Below are positions 34,473-43,765 of a DNA stretch of 58,308 nt, in pieces. The stretch's first letter is position 1; the number at the start of each line of letters is the position of its first letter. The notes under the pieces are model-generated. The model was not told the origin of the DNA. It made no database searches and saw only the letters and a list, made by a program, of their open reading frames with translations. The translations under genes were made by a program, and so were the position numbers. This DNA is from CAZJJZ01 sp964546505 (GTDB taxonomy: Bacteria > Patescibacteriota > Gracilibacteria > UBA1369). Location of the stretch: NCBI GenBank assembly GCA_964546505.1, contig CAZJJZ010000003.1:1-58308 (forward strand). The letters are read 5' to 3'.

Positions 34473-36716
34473 TTACAACTGCTTCTTTTTGCGTTTGAAC
34501 CAACCTGCTAAAGCGACACTTGGTATCGCCAAAAATAACAATTCTGGACCAGTTTGAGTTGTATTACTTGGAAAAGGACCGCTGTAAGCGGCAGGTCGTA
34601 AATTTGGATCATTTAATTGTTCAGTTGGTCTTTCTGAAAGGGCATTATTAATTTCGAGTCTGAAGGGAACACCACTAACAATTTCACTTCTGGCAGCACT
34701 CTCATTACCGTCTGTATCGATTGCAGTAATGGCGAAAAAGTATTCTTTGCCGTTTTCTAGACCGGGAATATACCAAGTTGTACTAGCATCTTTGGTAGTC
34801 ACAACTTGATTTAATTGATTCAAAGTTGAACCATAATAAATTTTATAATTTTTGATTCCTTTATCATCCTTAGCTGCGTCCCAGACTAACGTAACTCTTT
34901 TTTCGGAATTATAAGGAATTACACCAGTGACAGTACTTGGCAAACCTGCCAGTTCTTCAACAGGAGTCGTTGTAGTTGGTGGGGTTACCTCCGGAGTTGT
35001 TGGTGTAGCAGGAGGTTCTGTAGTACCAGTACTAGGTTTCTTATCTTTGTTGATTACTGTTACGCCACTAGGACCTACTTGAACTGTTATCTTTTGCTCA
35101 TAGGTTTGCTCATTACCTAACTCGTCTGCCAGAAGTACATCAACCGGATAGTTACCAGCGGTTGTTGGTGCTCCAATATCAGCTGAATACATCGTAATAT
35201 CCTCAATACTCGGGTTTAATTCAACAATGTCTCCATTAAAGATCACTGCTGCCTGAGAAAGATTTTTTTCTGAATAAATAACTATAGTCAATTTGTCTCC
35301 CGCTTTAATACCTGTCGTTGGTAAAACTTTCACCTCATCAACTACAGGTGGTTTAGTGTCTATGTTAACTTCCACTTTGTCGCTAGTTCCTTGTACCTGA
35401 AAAGTTATCGGATCAATAACTGTTACGTAAAGTGTATTGAGTCCTTCATTTAGTTGTGGAGTCTGAAAATTAAACTTGCCAGAAATACCAGTATTTACCT
35501 CACCAATTGCCACATCATTATTGTAAACTTTGATAGTCGCTCCCATTTTTGCCGTTCCAGACACAGTTTGTACTGCATTGCTGTAAGTTCCTGCTACTGG
35601 AGCAGTGATTACAGGTTTATTTTCTTCAGAGCCTGTTGTATTTGGAGTCACGGTACCTGAATCAACCACCACCGCAAGTGTGCCTTTAATTGATTTATCT
35701 GCAGTGTCGGTGACTACTAATTGGTAAGTACCAGCTTCCTTGAAACTTAAACCCAAGTTGAACTGATGTACACCTAAGTCATTGGCCACGAATTTATAAT
35801 CTAAAGGAAGATTGACAGCATTGGAATTAGTACCCTCAACAGAAAACCGCACAGTACCAGTATAGTCTTGCACAACATTTTCCTCACTATCAACAGCTTT
35901 TACAGTAAAACTAACATTTTGATTTGGTTTGATAGTGCTTGGCAAATCGTCAATCGTAAACCCAGCCAATGGACCTGCCTCTTCAGCATTGGCGACTTTA
36001 AATAAACTTGTAGCAGCCACGAGGTCATTCATTTTTTCTACTTTGATTGACAAACGGTTTTTCAAAACTACACCAGATGTAATATCCAATGCAGTTAAAT
36101 CCACAATTCCCGATTTTTGAGTGGAAAGAACAAAACTCGCCAAACCAGCTTGATCAGTAATGGAATTGCTGGTCACGATTTTGTCTTCAGCACGATTGGC
36201 TAACAATTTAACTTTGTGTCCGGTAACTACATTGCCATAATCATCTAATAATTTTACTACAACACGTGCTTCATCAGTAGAAGTATTACTCAAAATTAAC
36301 TTATCAGCAGAAATGGTTGATTTATCAGCATTAACCTCTCCTGGGTAAACAATAAATTGAGCATTGACTGCGGTCTCACTTCCTAAACTGGAAAAATAAC
36401 TGGAAAACTGATAATTTCCAGCAGTTTTTAAATGATACCCATCCAAAACGGTAGAATATTCGCCATTTTGATCAGTCAATCCTACCAAAGTAACAATCAA
36501 GCCATCTGGTTTAGTAATATTGAGGGTTACTTTAGCGTTTGCCAAACCCGAATTAACCTTTAAGTAATTATGTTCTCCCGCTGTCACATTTCCTGCAGAC
36601 AACGTCATGGAAAATGCCTTGGCAAAAAGTTGATTAGGTAGATTAAATAAAGCCAAAATCGTGACAATCAGCAGTCCGGTTCTTGCAAAATGGATAAGTT
36701 TGTTTGATGATTTCAT
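34473..36716 (-). CDS. Large secreted Ig-like/FN3 surface protein with C-terminal membrane anchor
   Basis: 747 residues. An N-terminal signal (LLIVTILALFNLPNQLFA) is followed by several beta-rich repeats of Big/invasin and bacterial Ig type. A segment with PVAGTYSNAVQTVSGTAKMG resembles Ig domains of glycan-active enzymes. Next is a Thr/Pro-rich linker (near 34940-35030), then a fibronectin III domain (LVWDAAKDDKGIKNYKIYYG .. YFFAITAIDTDGN). It ends with a hydrophobic helix and KRKKKQL tail, the layout of a cell-surface protein held by its C-terminus; no LPXTG is visible. Probable adhesin or surface-layer component. It has its own promoter and is divergent from the membrane protein at 36764. 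Confidence 0.75.
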   Translation of the reverse strand: MKSSNKLIHFARTGLLIVTILALFNLPNQLFAKAFSMTLSAGNVTAGEHNYLKVNSGLANAKVTLNITKPDGLIVTLVGLTDQNGEYSTVLDGYHLKTAGNYQFSSYFSSLGSETAVNAQFIVYPGEVNADKSTISADKLILSNTSTDEARVVVKLLDDYGNVVTGHKVKLLANRAEDKIVTSNSITDQAGLASFVLSTQKSGIVDLTALDITSGVVLKNRLSIKVEKMNDLVAATSLFKVANAEEAGPLAGFTIDDLPSTIKPNQNVSFTVKAVDSEENVVQDYTGTVRFSVEGTNSNAVNLPLDYKFVANDLGVHQFNLGLSFKEAGTYQLVVTDTADKSIKGTLAVVVDSGTVTPNTTGSEENKPVITAPVAGTYSNAVQTVSGTAKMGATIKVYNNDVAIGEVNTGISGKFNFQTPQLNEGLNTLYVTVIDPITFQVQGTSDKVEVNIDTKPPVVDEVKVLPTTGIKAGDKLTIVIYSEKNLSQAAVIFNGDIVELNPSIEDITMYSADIGAPTTAGNYPVDVLLADELGNEQTYEQKITVQVGPSGVTVINKDKKPSTGTTEPPATPTTPEVTPPTTTTPVEELAGLPSTVTGVIPYNSEKRVTLVWDAAKDDKGIKNYKIYYGSTLNQLNQVVTTKDASTTWYIPGLENGKEYFFAITAIDTDGNESAARSEIVSGVPFRLEINNALSERPTEQLNDPNLRPAAYSGPFPSNTTQTGPELLFLAIPSVALAGWFKRKKKQL

Positions 36717-36740
36717 GTTGGTAATTTGATTTTTCTAATT

Positions 36741-36749
36741 AGTATACCA
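36741..36749 (-). promoter_or_regulatory. Extended -10 promoter of the Ig/FN3 surface protein
   Basis: Minus strand TGG-TATACT, TATACT at 36741-36746, about 25 nt before the ATG. Short leader, no Shine-Dalgarno. Confidence 0.5.
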
Positions 36750-36763
36750 TAAATCACTCTACA

Positions 36764-37534
36764 GTGCCAATTATCCACCTTTCTATCATACAATTCCTGA
36801 AAAAAAGGGTGTCGACGCTAATAATGTCGGGAATTTGTCTATTTTTAGCCATTATCGCATACTTTCAACCTTTCAGGTACATGTTAATAGAAAAACATTT
36901 CTTAACGATTGGCAATTCAGAACTTTACTTACTACTAATTTTCCCGTTGCTTCTGTTGATTTTGAATTTTTTGCGTATTTTTATCGGTTTTCAACCTTAT
37001 TATTACTGGAGTTTAGTCATTTTAGTGTTTCAACTTCTATTGTCTTCATATTGGCTCGTCTTTATGCAATTAATGTTATTTTTAATCAATACTTGGGTGA
37101 TTAAAAGCCTCTTCGAGATACTTCAAATTCATCTGGTGTCCAAGAATTATTTGCTCTCTACTTGCAATTTCGTCTTATTAATCGTCACATCTCTGGTCTT
37201 TCAACCTGAAGACCTAATCATTAATGGCTTAATCACTTTTTTACTGATTTTGGATCTTCAAAAGACCTACAATAGTCCTTGCATCTTTCGTCATCAGCTT
37301 AAGGAATTCAAACATTTATTGTACAACTATTGTTTCGCTGTTTTATTAGTTATAATACTTGGAAAAAATTTTTTCTGTTTTGAAGCCTGCCTACATTTCG
37401 CTTTCCTCGAACGCATCATCTCCAACTATCCCGATTTGATTTTTATTTACTTAATCTTGAATCTATTGATTGGTCGTTATACAGGTCTGAGATTGGTGGA
37501 ATTATATCGATTTAGAAATATTATCTTTAAATAA
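36764..37534 (+). CDS. Polytopic (7-8 TM) membrane protein, partner of the ATP-grasp fusion
   Basis: 256 residues, GTG start at 36764 (ATG at 36824 is an alternative). Seven or eight hydrophobic helices fill the chain, and the C-terminus reads GRYTGLRLVELYRFRN. In other bacteria, RimK-related glutamate-ligase-like ATP-grasp genes sit beside a transglutaminase-like protein fused to seven membrane helices. This protein could be the membrane part alone, but that link is inference from layout. Its stop overlaps the next gene's ATG (TAATG), so the two are translationally coupled. Confidence 0.6.
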   Translation: MPIIHLSIIQFLKKRVSTLIMSGICLFLAIIAYFQPFRYMLIEKHFLTIGNSELYLLLIFPLLLLILNFLRIFIGFQPYYYWSLVILVFQLLLSSYWLVFMQLMLFLINTWVIKSLFEILQIHLVSKNYLLSTCNFVLLIVTSLVFQPEDLIINGLITFLLILDLQKTYNSPCIFRHQLKEFKHLLYNYCFAVLLVIILGKNFFCFEACLHFAFLERIISNYPDLIFIYLILNLLIGRYTGLRLVELYRFRNIIFK

Positions 37535-39861
37535 TGAGCATTTTCAATTCTAGTGGAGTTTTGGGTATGAATGCTAGAAATCTGCTATATATCAAAGCTC
37601 TCAATAGTCAGCAAAAAATCAACTTGGCTGACAATAAACTCAGTACTAAAGCTTTCTTGAGCGCGCGGAGTATTCCAGTGCCGCGATTATACAAGATAAT
37701 TAGCACAGGATTTGAAATACAACATTTACGAATTAAGGAATTACCTGGACAATTTGTGGTTAAACCCAATCGCGGTCTCAAAGGTGAGGGGATTTTGATA
37801 GTAGACAAAAATCATCCCATCACTGAAAAAGATTTAAAGAAACATCTACAAAAAATTCTTTATGGTGATTATTCTATTGATGGAAAATCTGATACAGCCT
37901 TTTTTGAACAGAAAATTATTAATCACAGTTTTCTACAAGAATTTTCCTACCAGGGTTTAGCCGACATCAGGATAATTGTCTTTAATCAAGTCCCTGTAAT
38001 GGCCATGTTACGTCTGCCCTCCAAAGTTTCACACGGAAAGGCCAATCTTTATCAGGGTGCTTACGGAGCAGGAGTTAACCTGGCTAATGGCACAATCACA
38101 AATTTAATTCAAGGTCATCATGTAATTAGCAAACTTGATGGTCTTGCAAGTCCTGTGGGTAAACAGATACCTTTTTGGGATCAAGTTCTGGAAATTGCCA
38201 GTATTTGTCAGAAATCCACAGAAATCGGCTTCTTATCTGTTGATATAGCTATTGATAAGCATCAAGGACCGGTTTTGCTGGAGATCAACGCTCGCGCAGG
38301 TCTGGGTATTCAACTAGCCAATTTGCAACCTTTAAGACAAAGATTGGAAAAAGTAGCTGATCTCAAAATCACCAGCGTAGACAAAGCGCTACAAATTGCT
38401 AAAGATCTCTTTTCTGAGCAGCCCAAATCGCGAAGGTTAGTCAAAAAAAACAGGCCAATAATTAGCCTATACCCAATTGTAAAATTACAAGTTGGTAAAA
38501 CCTATCAATCAATAAACAGCCATGTTTCAACTCAAATCAAACAATCAATCATAAGCGCGGAATTCATCGCGCTTCACCCAGAGATAAATATCAACTCTAA
38601 AAAACAAATTAACTTAAAAGTTAAAATTAATCAGCACAAATTTTTTTTGAAGGCACATGTCAGAAAATTTAGAAATAATCGACAATTTCCACTGATCATT
38701 GCCGCTCAAGAGCTTAGAGGAGAATTTCTGATCGATCCAAGTCCACCAGAAAGTAGAGTGGAGAAGGCAAGTTCTAGCTTTACTTTCAACCACTTTATCG
38801 CCAGCGACTTGCAAGAAATTGATCAACAAATTTATCAATGCTCTGAAGGAGTCAAAATTCTCTATCAGTTACGCCCTATCAATTACCACTCCGAATTAAA
38901 CAAGGCAATCGCACAACCTGGTTATAATCCACAATTTGCCTATCGCCAACTCCCGGAAAACTATTCAGACATTGTTCGGAAATTGCAATCCATACCTCAA
39001 CATGACTCCAAAATCGGTAAAGCGCTTCAGGATCGTATTGACGAAATGCTGCAACAAATTGCATTACTGAAACATCTCGGCAATTCGGACTTTAAGCACT
39101 ACAATGAACAGCTTTATCTGATGCCAACTGAATTAGATTTGATCTACTTAAAAAATCTAATCGGGCCTAAACACCCAAACAACAAGTCTAGAATTACCTT
39201 AAATTTAAGCCAAATCATTGATAAGTTCAATAACTATCTATCAGAGAAAAAAATACGCAACTGGCAAATCGAAGTTTTGCCAAATCTGATTGCCACTTGT
39301 GTCATCAACAAAAATCGGAAAATCTTACTCAGAGAAAACTTGATCATCTCCGAAGCAAGACTGCAGGAGTTGATAATTCATGAACTTGATTCCCATCTTC
39401 TCACAACAGAAAACGCTTATGCTCAACCTTTGAAAATTTTTCTGTATGGCTTCAAAAACTACTTGGTTACCCAAGAAGGTTTGGCCGTCCACAATACACT
39501 TAAATACGCTAAACAGAAACTACCTCGACGTTTGTATCTACTCGCAAACGCCTGTTTCCTGGGAAATCTATATTCCTTTGCCGAAGGAGCTCGCAAATTG
39601 CAACAATTTGGTCTCAACTACAATACAGCTGTCAGATTTATGGGCAGAGTGAAAAGGGGTATGGGAGATACCAGTACGCCAGGCTGCTTTGGTAAAGACT
39701 TTATCTATGTCAGAGGTCTCAATTTAATTGAAAATTTCCTCAATCAAGGTGGAAAAATCAAAGATTTATATCAAGGAAAAATTAGCATTGAACAATTACC
39801 CCTCATCAGAACGCTACCAGCCGGCAATCAAAGTCTAGTCTATCCAGATTGGCTCATTTAA
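37534..39861 (+). CDS. ATP-grasp amide ligase fused to DUF1704 metallocarboxypeptidase
   Basis: 775 residues in at least two, probably three, parts. Residues ~8-290 match RimK-related alpha-L-glutamate-ligase-like ATP-grasp proteins: MNARNLLYI, ADNKLSTKAFL, FVVKPNRGLKGEGI, KANLYQGAYGAGVNLANG, and the metal-binding VLLEINARAG. Residues ~310-405 resemble the end of RimB-type retropepsins (RQFPLIIAAQELRGEFLIDPS) but lack a DTGA-like catalytic Asp. The C-terminal ~370 residues are DUF1704: HExxxH as HELDSH (His616, Glu617, His621) plus Glu648 in the QEGLA signature. As I recall, DUF1704 includes the eukaryotic MATCAP tubulin carboxypeptidases. It may add and remove amino acids at a C-terminus. 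It is coupled to the TM protein upstream and overlaps convergent queA by 8 bp. Confidence 0.8.
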   Translation: MSIFNSSGVLGMNARNLLYIKALNSQQKINLADNKLSTKAFLSARSIPVPRLYKIISTGFEIQHLRIKELPGQFVVKPNRGLKGEGILIVDKNHPITEKDLKKHLQKILYGDYSIDGKSDTAFFEQKIINHSFLQEFSYQGLADIRIIVFNQVPVMAMLRLPSKVSHGKANLYQGAYGAGVNLANGTITNLIQGHHVISKLDGLASPVGKQIPFWDQVLEIASICQKSTEIGFLSVDIAIDKHQGPVLLEINARAGLGIQLANLQPLRQRLEKVADLKITSVDKALQIAKDLFSEQPKSRRLVKKNRPIISLYPIVKLQVGKTYQSINSHVSTQIKQSIISAEFIALHPEININSKKQINLKVKINQHKFFLKAHVRKFRNNRQFPLIIAAQELRGEFLIDPSPPESRVEKASSSFTFNHFIASDLQEIDQQIYQCSEGVKILYQLRPINYHSELNKAIAQPGYNPQFAYRQLPENYSDIVRKLQSIPQHDSKIGKALQDRIDEMLQQIALLKHLGNSDFKHYNEQLYLMPTELDLIYLKNLIGPKHPNNKSRITLNLSQIIDKFNNYLSEKKIRNWQIEVLPNLIATCVINKNRKILLRENLIISEARLQELIIHELDSHLLTTENAYAQPLKIFLYGFKNYLVTQEGLAVHNTLKYAKQKLPRRLYLLANACFLGNLYSFAEGARKLQQFGLNYNTAVRFMGRVKRGMGDTSTPGCFGKDFIYVRGLNLIENFLNQGGKIKDLYQGKISIEQLPLIRTLPAGNQSLVYPDWLI

Positions 39862-40864
39862 GCCACATCACATCACCAAAACTAAAAAATCTCCAACGTC
39901 TGTTCACAGCATACTGATAAATTCTTCTGGCATTTTCAATTCCGACGAAAGCGGCGACAAGTAGAAGTAAACTGCTTTTTGGTAAATGAAAATTAGTTAT
40001 TAAGCTATCCACAAAGCCAAATTTAATGCCAGGATGAATAAAAATATTTGTCTCAAATTGTCCTGGTAAAATTTGCTGATACTTACCAAAGTTATCTTCC
40101 AAAACACGACAAACTGTAGTGCCAACTGCCAAAATTCGTTTATTATGCTGCTTTGCCAGATTTAATCTTTGAGCTGTATGAAAATTGATCGAGTAATGCT
40201 CCGAATGCATTTGATGTTGTTCAATTCGTTTCACTTTAATTGGCCTAAAAGTACCAATGCCAACATGGAGCGTAACAAACAAAATCTCTATATTTTTTTC
40301 CTGCAATTTGCGTAATACTTCCTTGGTAAAATGCAAACCTGCAGTAGGTACAGCTACACTACCGGGATTATGGGCATAGACATTCTGATATTTTGCAGCC
40401 GCTTGTTGAGTTTTGATATAGGGAGGCAAAGGCACTGATCCATATACCTCCAGCCATTTTGATAAATCCTCAGCTTTCAGATTTATTGCAACTTCAAAAA
40501 CTCCTTCAGAAATTTCGCCAACATAATGCAAATCCAAACCTTGGTAGTTCAGTCTTAGTCGCTTTTTGAAGTATTTTGCCGGCTTCAGAAGCACTTGCCA
40601 ATGAAAATCGCCAATTGACTTCAAAAAAAACACTTCCAGTATTTGTTCATCTATCATAAACGAAACTCTAGCCGGATAAACCTTAGAATCATTGAAAATT
40701 ACAACATCATTTTCTGTCAATAAATCAACAATTTTCCAAAAAGGGTACTCCTGAATTGATCCTTTATCAAACACCAGCAATTTCGAATTGTGCGCCGGCT
40801 CCGCCGGCACCTGTGCTATCAAATTGTCCGGTAAATAATAGTCAAACTCGTCTAAATTCATCAA
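39854..40864 (-). CDS. queA: S-adenosylmethionine:tRNA ribosyltransferase-isomerase
   Basis: 336 residues. QueA converts preQ1 in tRNA to epoxyqueuosine. Signature stretches: FDYYLPDNLIAQVPAEPAHNSKLLVF, VIFNDSKVYPARV, PLPPYI, VAVPTAGLHFTKEVL, HVGIGTFRPI, TNFHLPKSSLLLLVAAF. Length is normal. A second Met directly after the first makes the start uncertain by one codon. No tgt or other queuosine gene is in the window. Confidence 0.95.
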   Translation of the reverse strand: MMNLDEFDYYLPDNLIAQVPAEPAHNSKLLVFDKGSIQEYPFWKIVDLLTENDVVIFNDSKVYPARVSFMIDEQILEVFFLKSIGDFHWQVLLKPAKYFKKRLRLNYQGLDLHYVGEISEGVFEVAINLKAEDLSKWLEVYGSVPLPPYIKTQQAAAKYQNVYAHNPGSVAVPTAGLHFTKEVLRKLQEKNIEILFVTLHVGIGTFRPIKVKRIEQHQMHSEHYSINFHTAQRLNLAKQHNKRILAVGTTVCRVLEDNFGKYQQILPGQFETNIFIHPGIKFGFVDSLITNFHLPKSSLLLLVAAFVGIENARRIYQYAVNRRWRFFSFGDVMWLK

Positions 40865-40915
40865 AAATAAATAAGAGTTCAGTATTCTAACCCGGGAATC
40901 ACAATTTTCAAAATT

Positions 40916-42064
40916 TTAAGCACTCCAACGCTCCACCTTTTGATCAAATATTACCTCACCAGCCTTTTCACTACCGGTATATTTTAGTACAATCAAGGTT
41001 ACATCATCTTCCTGAACATGTTCTTCCACAAAAATTGAAAAATCTTTGGCAATATTTTGGACGAGTTGGGCAGCTGTTAAATCAGGTGCGTAAAAGTTTA
41101 CTTTGTCTACCAGACGGTTTAAGCCAAACATTTCTCCTTTCATATTCTTTGCCTCAGTAATTCCATCTGTGTACAACACAATTACATCTCCAGGCTCCAA
41201 AGGCACTTCCTTCTCTTTCACAATTTTACTATTGTCCGCCACCATACCTAGAGCAATTCCACCAGAAACTGTTACTTCACATTTCCCCAATTTGGCTCGA
41301 TAAATGATCAGATGTTCATGTCCACATCCTATATAACTCAATTTTTTTTGCGTTTTATTCCACTTTAACATCAACATGGTCATAAACATAGTTGCCCGGA
41401 TTCTCCGCTTCAGTCTTCTATTGGTATTTACCACTATGTCATAAGCTGTGTCATATATCTCTACAAATGCATTTAACAAAGTATTTACCATGGTCATGAC
41501 AATTGCTGCCGGTAAACCATGACCTGTTACATCACCCACATAAAAATAGACTGAGTCTTTTACAGCCATGAAATCGAAATTATCACCCCCTAATTCCTCT
41601 GCTGAACGATTTTTGACCGCAATTTCGAAGCCTTCCATAGCAGGTGGGACTATGGGCATCAATTCCTTCTGCAAATTTCCCGCAATCTGTAATTCGACAT
41701 TAACCTTTCGACCTTCTGCGAGCTGTTCGTTTACCCTTTCAAAAGAATCTGTCACTTCATTGAAAAAATGCGCGATAATACCAATTTCATCTGTTCTGGC
41801 TGTATAAATTTTCTTGTAATCGCGTCCAGCCAACAGCATTTTGATTTGCAAAATTACTTTTCTGATTGGATTAACAAAATCAACAATATAGACGATTACA
41901 GCCACAGAAGTCATTATCAAACCCAAAATCAGAATGTAGTCGATAGAAAGTCGATTGATTTCCTGCAAGTAAAAAAACAAGTATGTCATTACTGTAACAA
42001 AAGTTAAGGTAATGACCAGTTTCAAAAGAAGTTTTTTTGATAATAACAGTTTTAATTTATTCAT
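40916..42064 (-). CDS. Membrane-bound SpoIIE/RsbU-type PP2C phosphatase
   Basis: 382 residues. Two N-terminal membrane helices enclose almost no external loop (residues ~12-60). A HAMP-like linker, a coiled coil and a PPM phosphatase domain (from about residue 125) follow. Metal-binding Asp residues are seen in GGDNFDF, VGDVTGHG, YTDGITEA and EDDVTLIVL. Such enzymes dephosphorylate STAS anti-anti-sigma proteins in partner switching. The adjacent upstream gene encodes a STAS protein with zero spacing, so the substrate is probably that protein. The sensor input is unclear. Confidence 0.88.
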   Translation of the reverse strand: MNKLKLLLSKKLLLKLVITLTFVTVMTYLFFYLQEINRLSIDYILILGLIMTSVAVIVYIVDFVNPIRKVILQIKMLLAGRDYKKIYTARTDEIGIIAHFFNEVTDSFERVNEQLAEGRKVNVELQIAGNLQKELMPIVPPAMEGFEIAVKNRSAEELGGDNFDFMAVKDSVYFYVGDVTGHGLPAAIVMTMVNTLLNAFVEIYDTAYDIVVNTNRRLKRRIRATMFMTMLMLKWNKTQKKLSYIGCGHEHLIIYRAKLGKCEVTVSGGIALGMVADNSKIVKEKEVPLEPGDVIVLYTDGITEAKNMKGEMFGLNRLVDKVNFYAPDLTAAQLVQNIAKDFSIFVEEHVQEDDVTLIVLKYTGSEKAGEVIFDQKVERWSA

Positions 42065-42415
42065 TTATCCCACTTGTGTTTTGTATTCCTGCTCAGAAGC
42101 GAAATAGGGGATTACTGACAACATTCCCACCTGATTAAGAACATCCCAGACATTTTTTTTGGCATTTACCAATCCCAACTTCACTGATTTTTGTTCTAGA
42201 CTACTATTCAGATTAAATAAAAAACTAACTGCCTCACTATTCAAAAAATCCAAATTTGCCAAATTGATGGCAATATTGCCTGTCGAAATTTTGGCAATAC
42301 TAGCCTCCATATCCGCCTTTTTTGCCTTTAAAGCAAAGCTGTCCAACTCACCTTTCAAATCTACAACCGCATAATTTTGCTCTGACCTGATGGCAAAAAG
42401 AAAATTTGGTTCCAT
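42065..42415 (-). CDS. STAS-domain anti-anti-sigma protein (copy 1)
   Basis: 116 residues, a single STAS domain like SpoIIAA/RsbV. The phospho-acceptor region reads DFLNSEAVSFL, keeping the Ser that the kinase would target. It is followed immediately by the PP2C gene, so phosphatase and substrate are made together. Copy 2 is at 45250-45657 on the other strand. Confidence 0.85.
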   Translation of the reverse strand: MEPNFLFAIRSEQNYAVVDLKGELDSFALKAKKADMEASIAKISTGNIAINLANLDFLNSEAVSFLFNLNSSLEQKSVKLGLVNAKKNVWDVLNQVGMLSVIPYFASEQEYKTQVG

Positions 42416-42472
42416 AGCAGTTTTAATAAAATCAACTTATTATATACTGATTTTTGAAAATTGTAAAACAAC

Positions 42473-42499
42473 AAAAAAAAGACCCGTGTAAACGGGTCT
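42473..42499 (-). terminator. Intrinsic terminator of the rpsB-X-tsf operon
   Basis: Minus-strand stem AGACCCGT/ACGGGTCT, 4-nt loop, followed by eight T. It isolates tsf from the STAS/PP2C genes. Confidence 0.88.
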
Positions 42500-42513
42500 C
42501 TTAGATAACAAGA

Positions 42514-43098
42514 CTACATCTCAAACCTAGCAAAGCGTACAATTTTGATATTTTCTCCTAGTTTGATGACATTCTCAGAGATAATTTGACTGACCTTCTT
42601 CTCTGGATCTTTGATGAAAGGTTGTTCCAACAAAGCCATTTCTTCACGGAATTTCTTTTCTTTTCCAACTAAAATCATCTCTATTTTGTCAGCTGCTTTA
42701 CCTTCATTCTTTAACTGTTCTGCCCAGATTTCCTTTTCTTTTGCAATTAAATCGCTGTTTATCTCGTCGGGAGAAATTGTTAAAGGTCGAGCTGCAACAA
42801 TATGCATGGCTATTTCGTAAGCCAAATCGATAAATTTTTCATTTTTGGCAACGAAATCAGTTTCGCAAGCCAATTGCACCATCGCACCAACTTTTCGATT
42901 GGTGTGAATATAACTATGAATAACACCCTGAGCTGTAGCTCGATCTGACTTTTCGGCAGCTTTTGCTTCTCCCTTCTTGCGCAAATACTCAATTGCTTTT
43001 TCATAGTCACCAGTTTCTTCTAAGGCTTTCTTGCATGCCATCATTGAAGCACCAGTAGTTTCTCTTAATAATTTTACATCTTCCAAATTTACTGTCAT
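42514..43098 (-). CDS. tsf: Elongation factor Ts
   Basis: 194 residues, the short form of EF-Ts (about the length in Thermus). The N-terminal UBA-like domain LLRETTGASMMACKKALEET and the core LACETDFVAKNEKF are diagnostic. It regenerates EF-Tu-GTP. It is the last gene of rpsB-X-tsf, with a strong terminator 15 bp on. Confidence 0.96.
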   Translation of the reverse strand: MTVNLEDVKLLRETTGASMMACKKALEETGDYEKAIEYLRKKGEAKAAEKSDRATAQGVIHSYIHTNRKVGAMVQLACETDFVAKNEKFIDLAYEIAMHIVAARPLTISPDEINSDLIAKEKEIWAEQLKNEGKAADKIEMILVGKEKKFREEMALLEQPFIKDPEKKVSQIISENVIKLGENIKIVRFARFEM

Positions 43099-43121
43099 TG
43101 AAATTACATTAAATAATAAAA

Positions 43122-43757
43122 TTAGTTTTGTCCTGAACCTGTATTCTGATTGTTTGTAGAACCGTTATTGTCTATTGGTTGTATAGGTGGTTGCTGAACC
43201 TGAGGATTGACCAGATTAGCATTGCTCTCGGCCTTCAAGGTTTCCTGGCGATTTTGATAATCATCCTTAGCTACTTGTATTTCTCCAGGAACATTATCTT
43301 TAGCAAACTTGGCTATCAAATCAATTGGTAAAAGTTCAGATAGTTGACCCAAAAAAGGAATCTTCCACCAAACTCCACTAAATGCCAGATACATCGAATA
43401 AATCATCAAAAAGAAATAGGACAAAGAAAATATCACAGAAAGAAATCCACTCAATAAATCCAGCTTTAAAATTAGCAGAATTAGATTGAAAAAATTTGCT
43501 GCAAAAAAGAGTAAAAACAGAAATTGTCCTTGTCTGACATGCAGTCTCACGAATGCGCTAGTAGGATAAAACAACAAGGTAAACAGTCCAAAAAAAGGTA
43601 CATATGACACCGCCCCATACAGTTTTTCCTCTTTCTTCACCGGAGGTTGAGCAATAGTGGGATTCACTGAAGAATTTACCAAATTTTGCGGATTAACTTG
43701 ATTTTGATCACTAGTCGATTGAATTTGCTGGCCGGGTACTTGATTAGCTTCGTTCAT
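43122..43757 (-). CDS. Membrane protein inserted between rpsB and tsf
   Basis: 211 residues: an Asn/Gln-rich N-terminal tail (~40 residues), three or four membrane helices (residues ~45-150; KLYGAVSYVPFFGLFTLLFY, then the segment VRLHVRQGQFLFLLFF), and a Gln/Asn/Pro-rich C-terminal tail. The core resembles Tic20/DUF4870-type small membrane proteins, with the HxRQGQ motif before a hydrophobic helix. Function unknown. The position inside the normally uninterrupted rpsB-tsf operon is notable. Confidence 0.65.
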   Translation of the reverse strand: MNEANQVPGQQIQSTSDQNQVNPQNLVNSSVNPTIAQPPVKKEEKLYGAVSYVPFFGLFTLLFYPTSAFVRLHVRQGQFLFLLFFAANFFNLILLILKLDLLSGFLSVIFSLSYFFLMIYSMYLAFSGVWWKIPFLGQLSELLPIDLIAKFAKDNVPGEIQVAKDDYQNRQETLKAESNANLVNPQVQQPPIQPIDNNGSTNNQNTGSGQN

Positions 43758-43765
43758 AAACTTGA

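Noticed and set aside
40790..40815. GC-rich inverted repeat GCCGGC/GCCGGC
   Set aside because: It lies inside the queA coding sequence, encodes the conserved VPAEPAH stretch and has no T-run; probably a codon effect.
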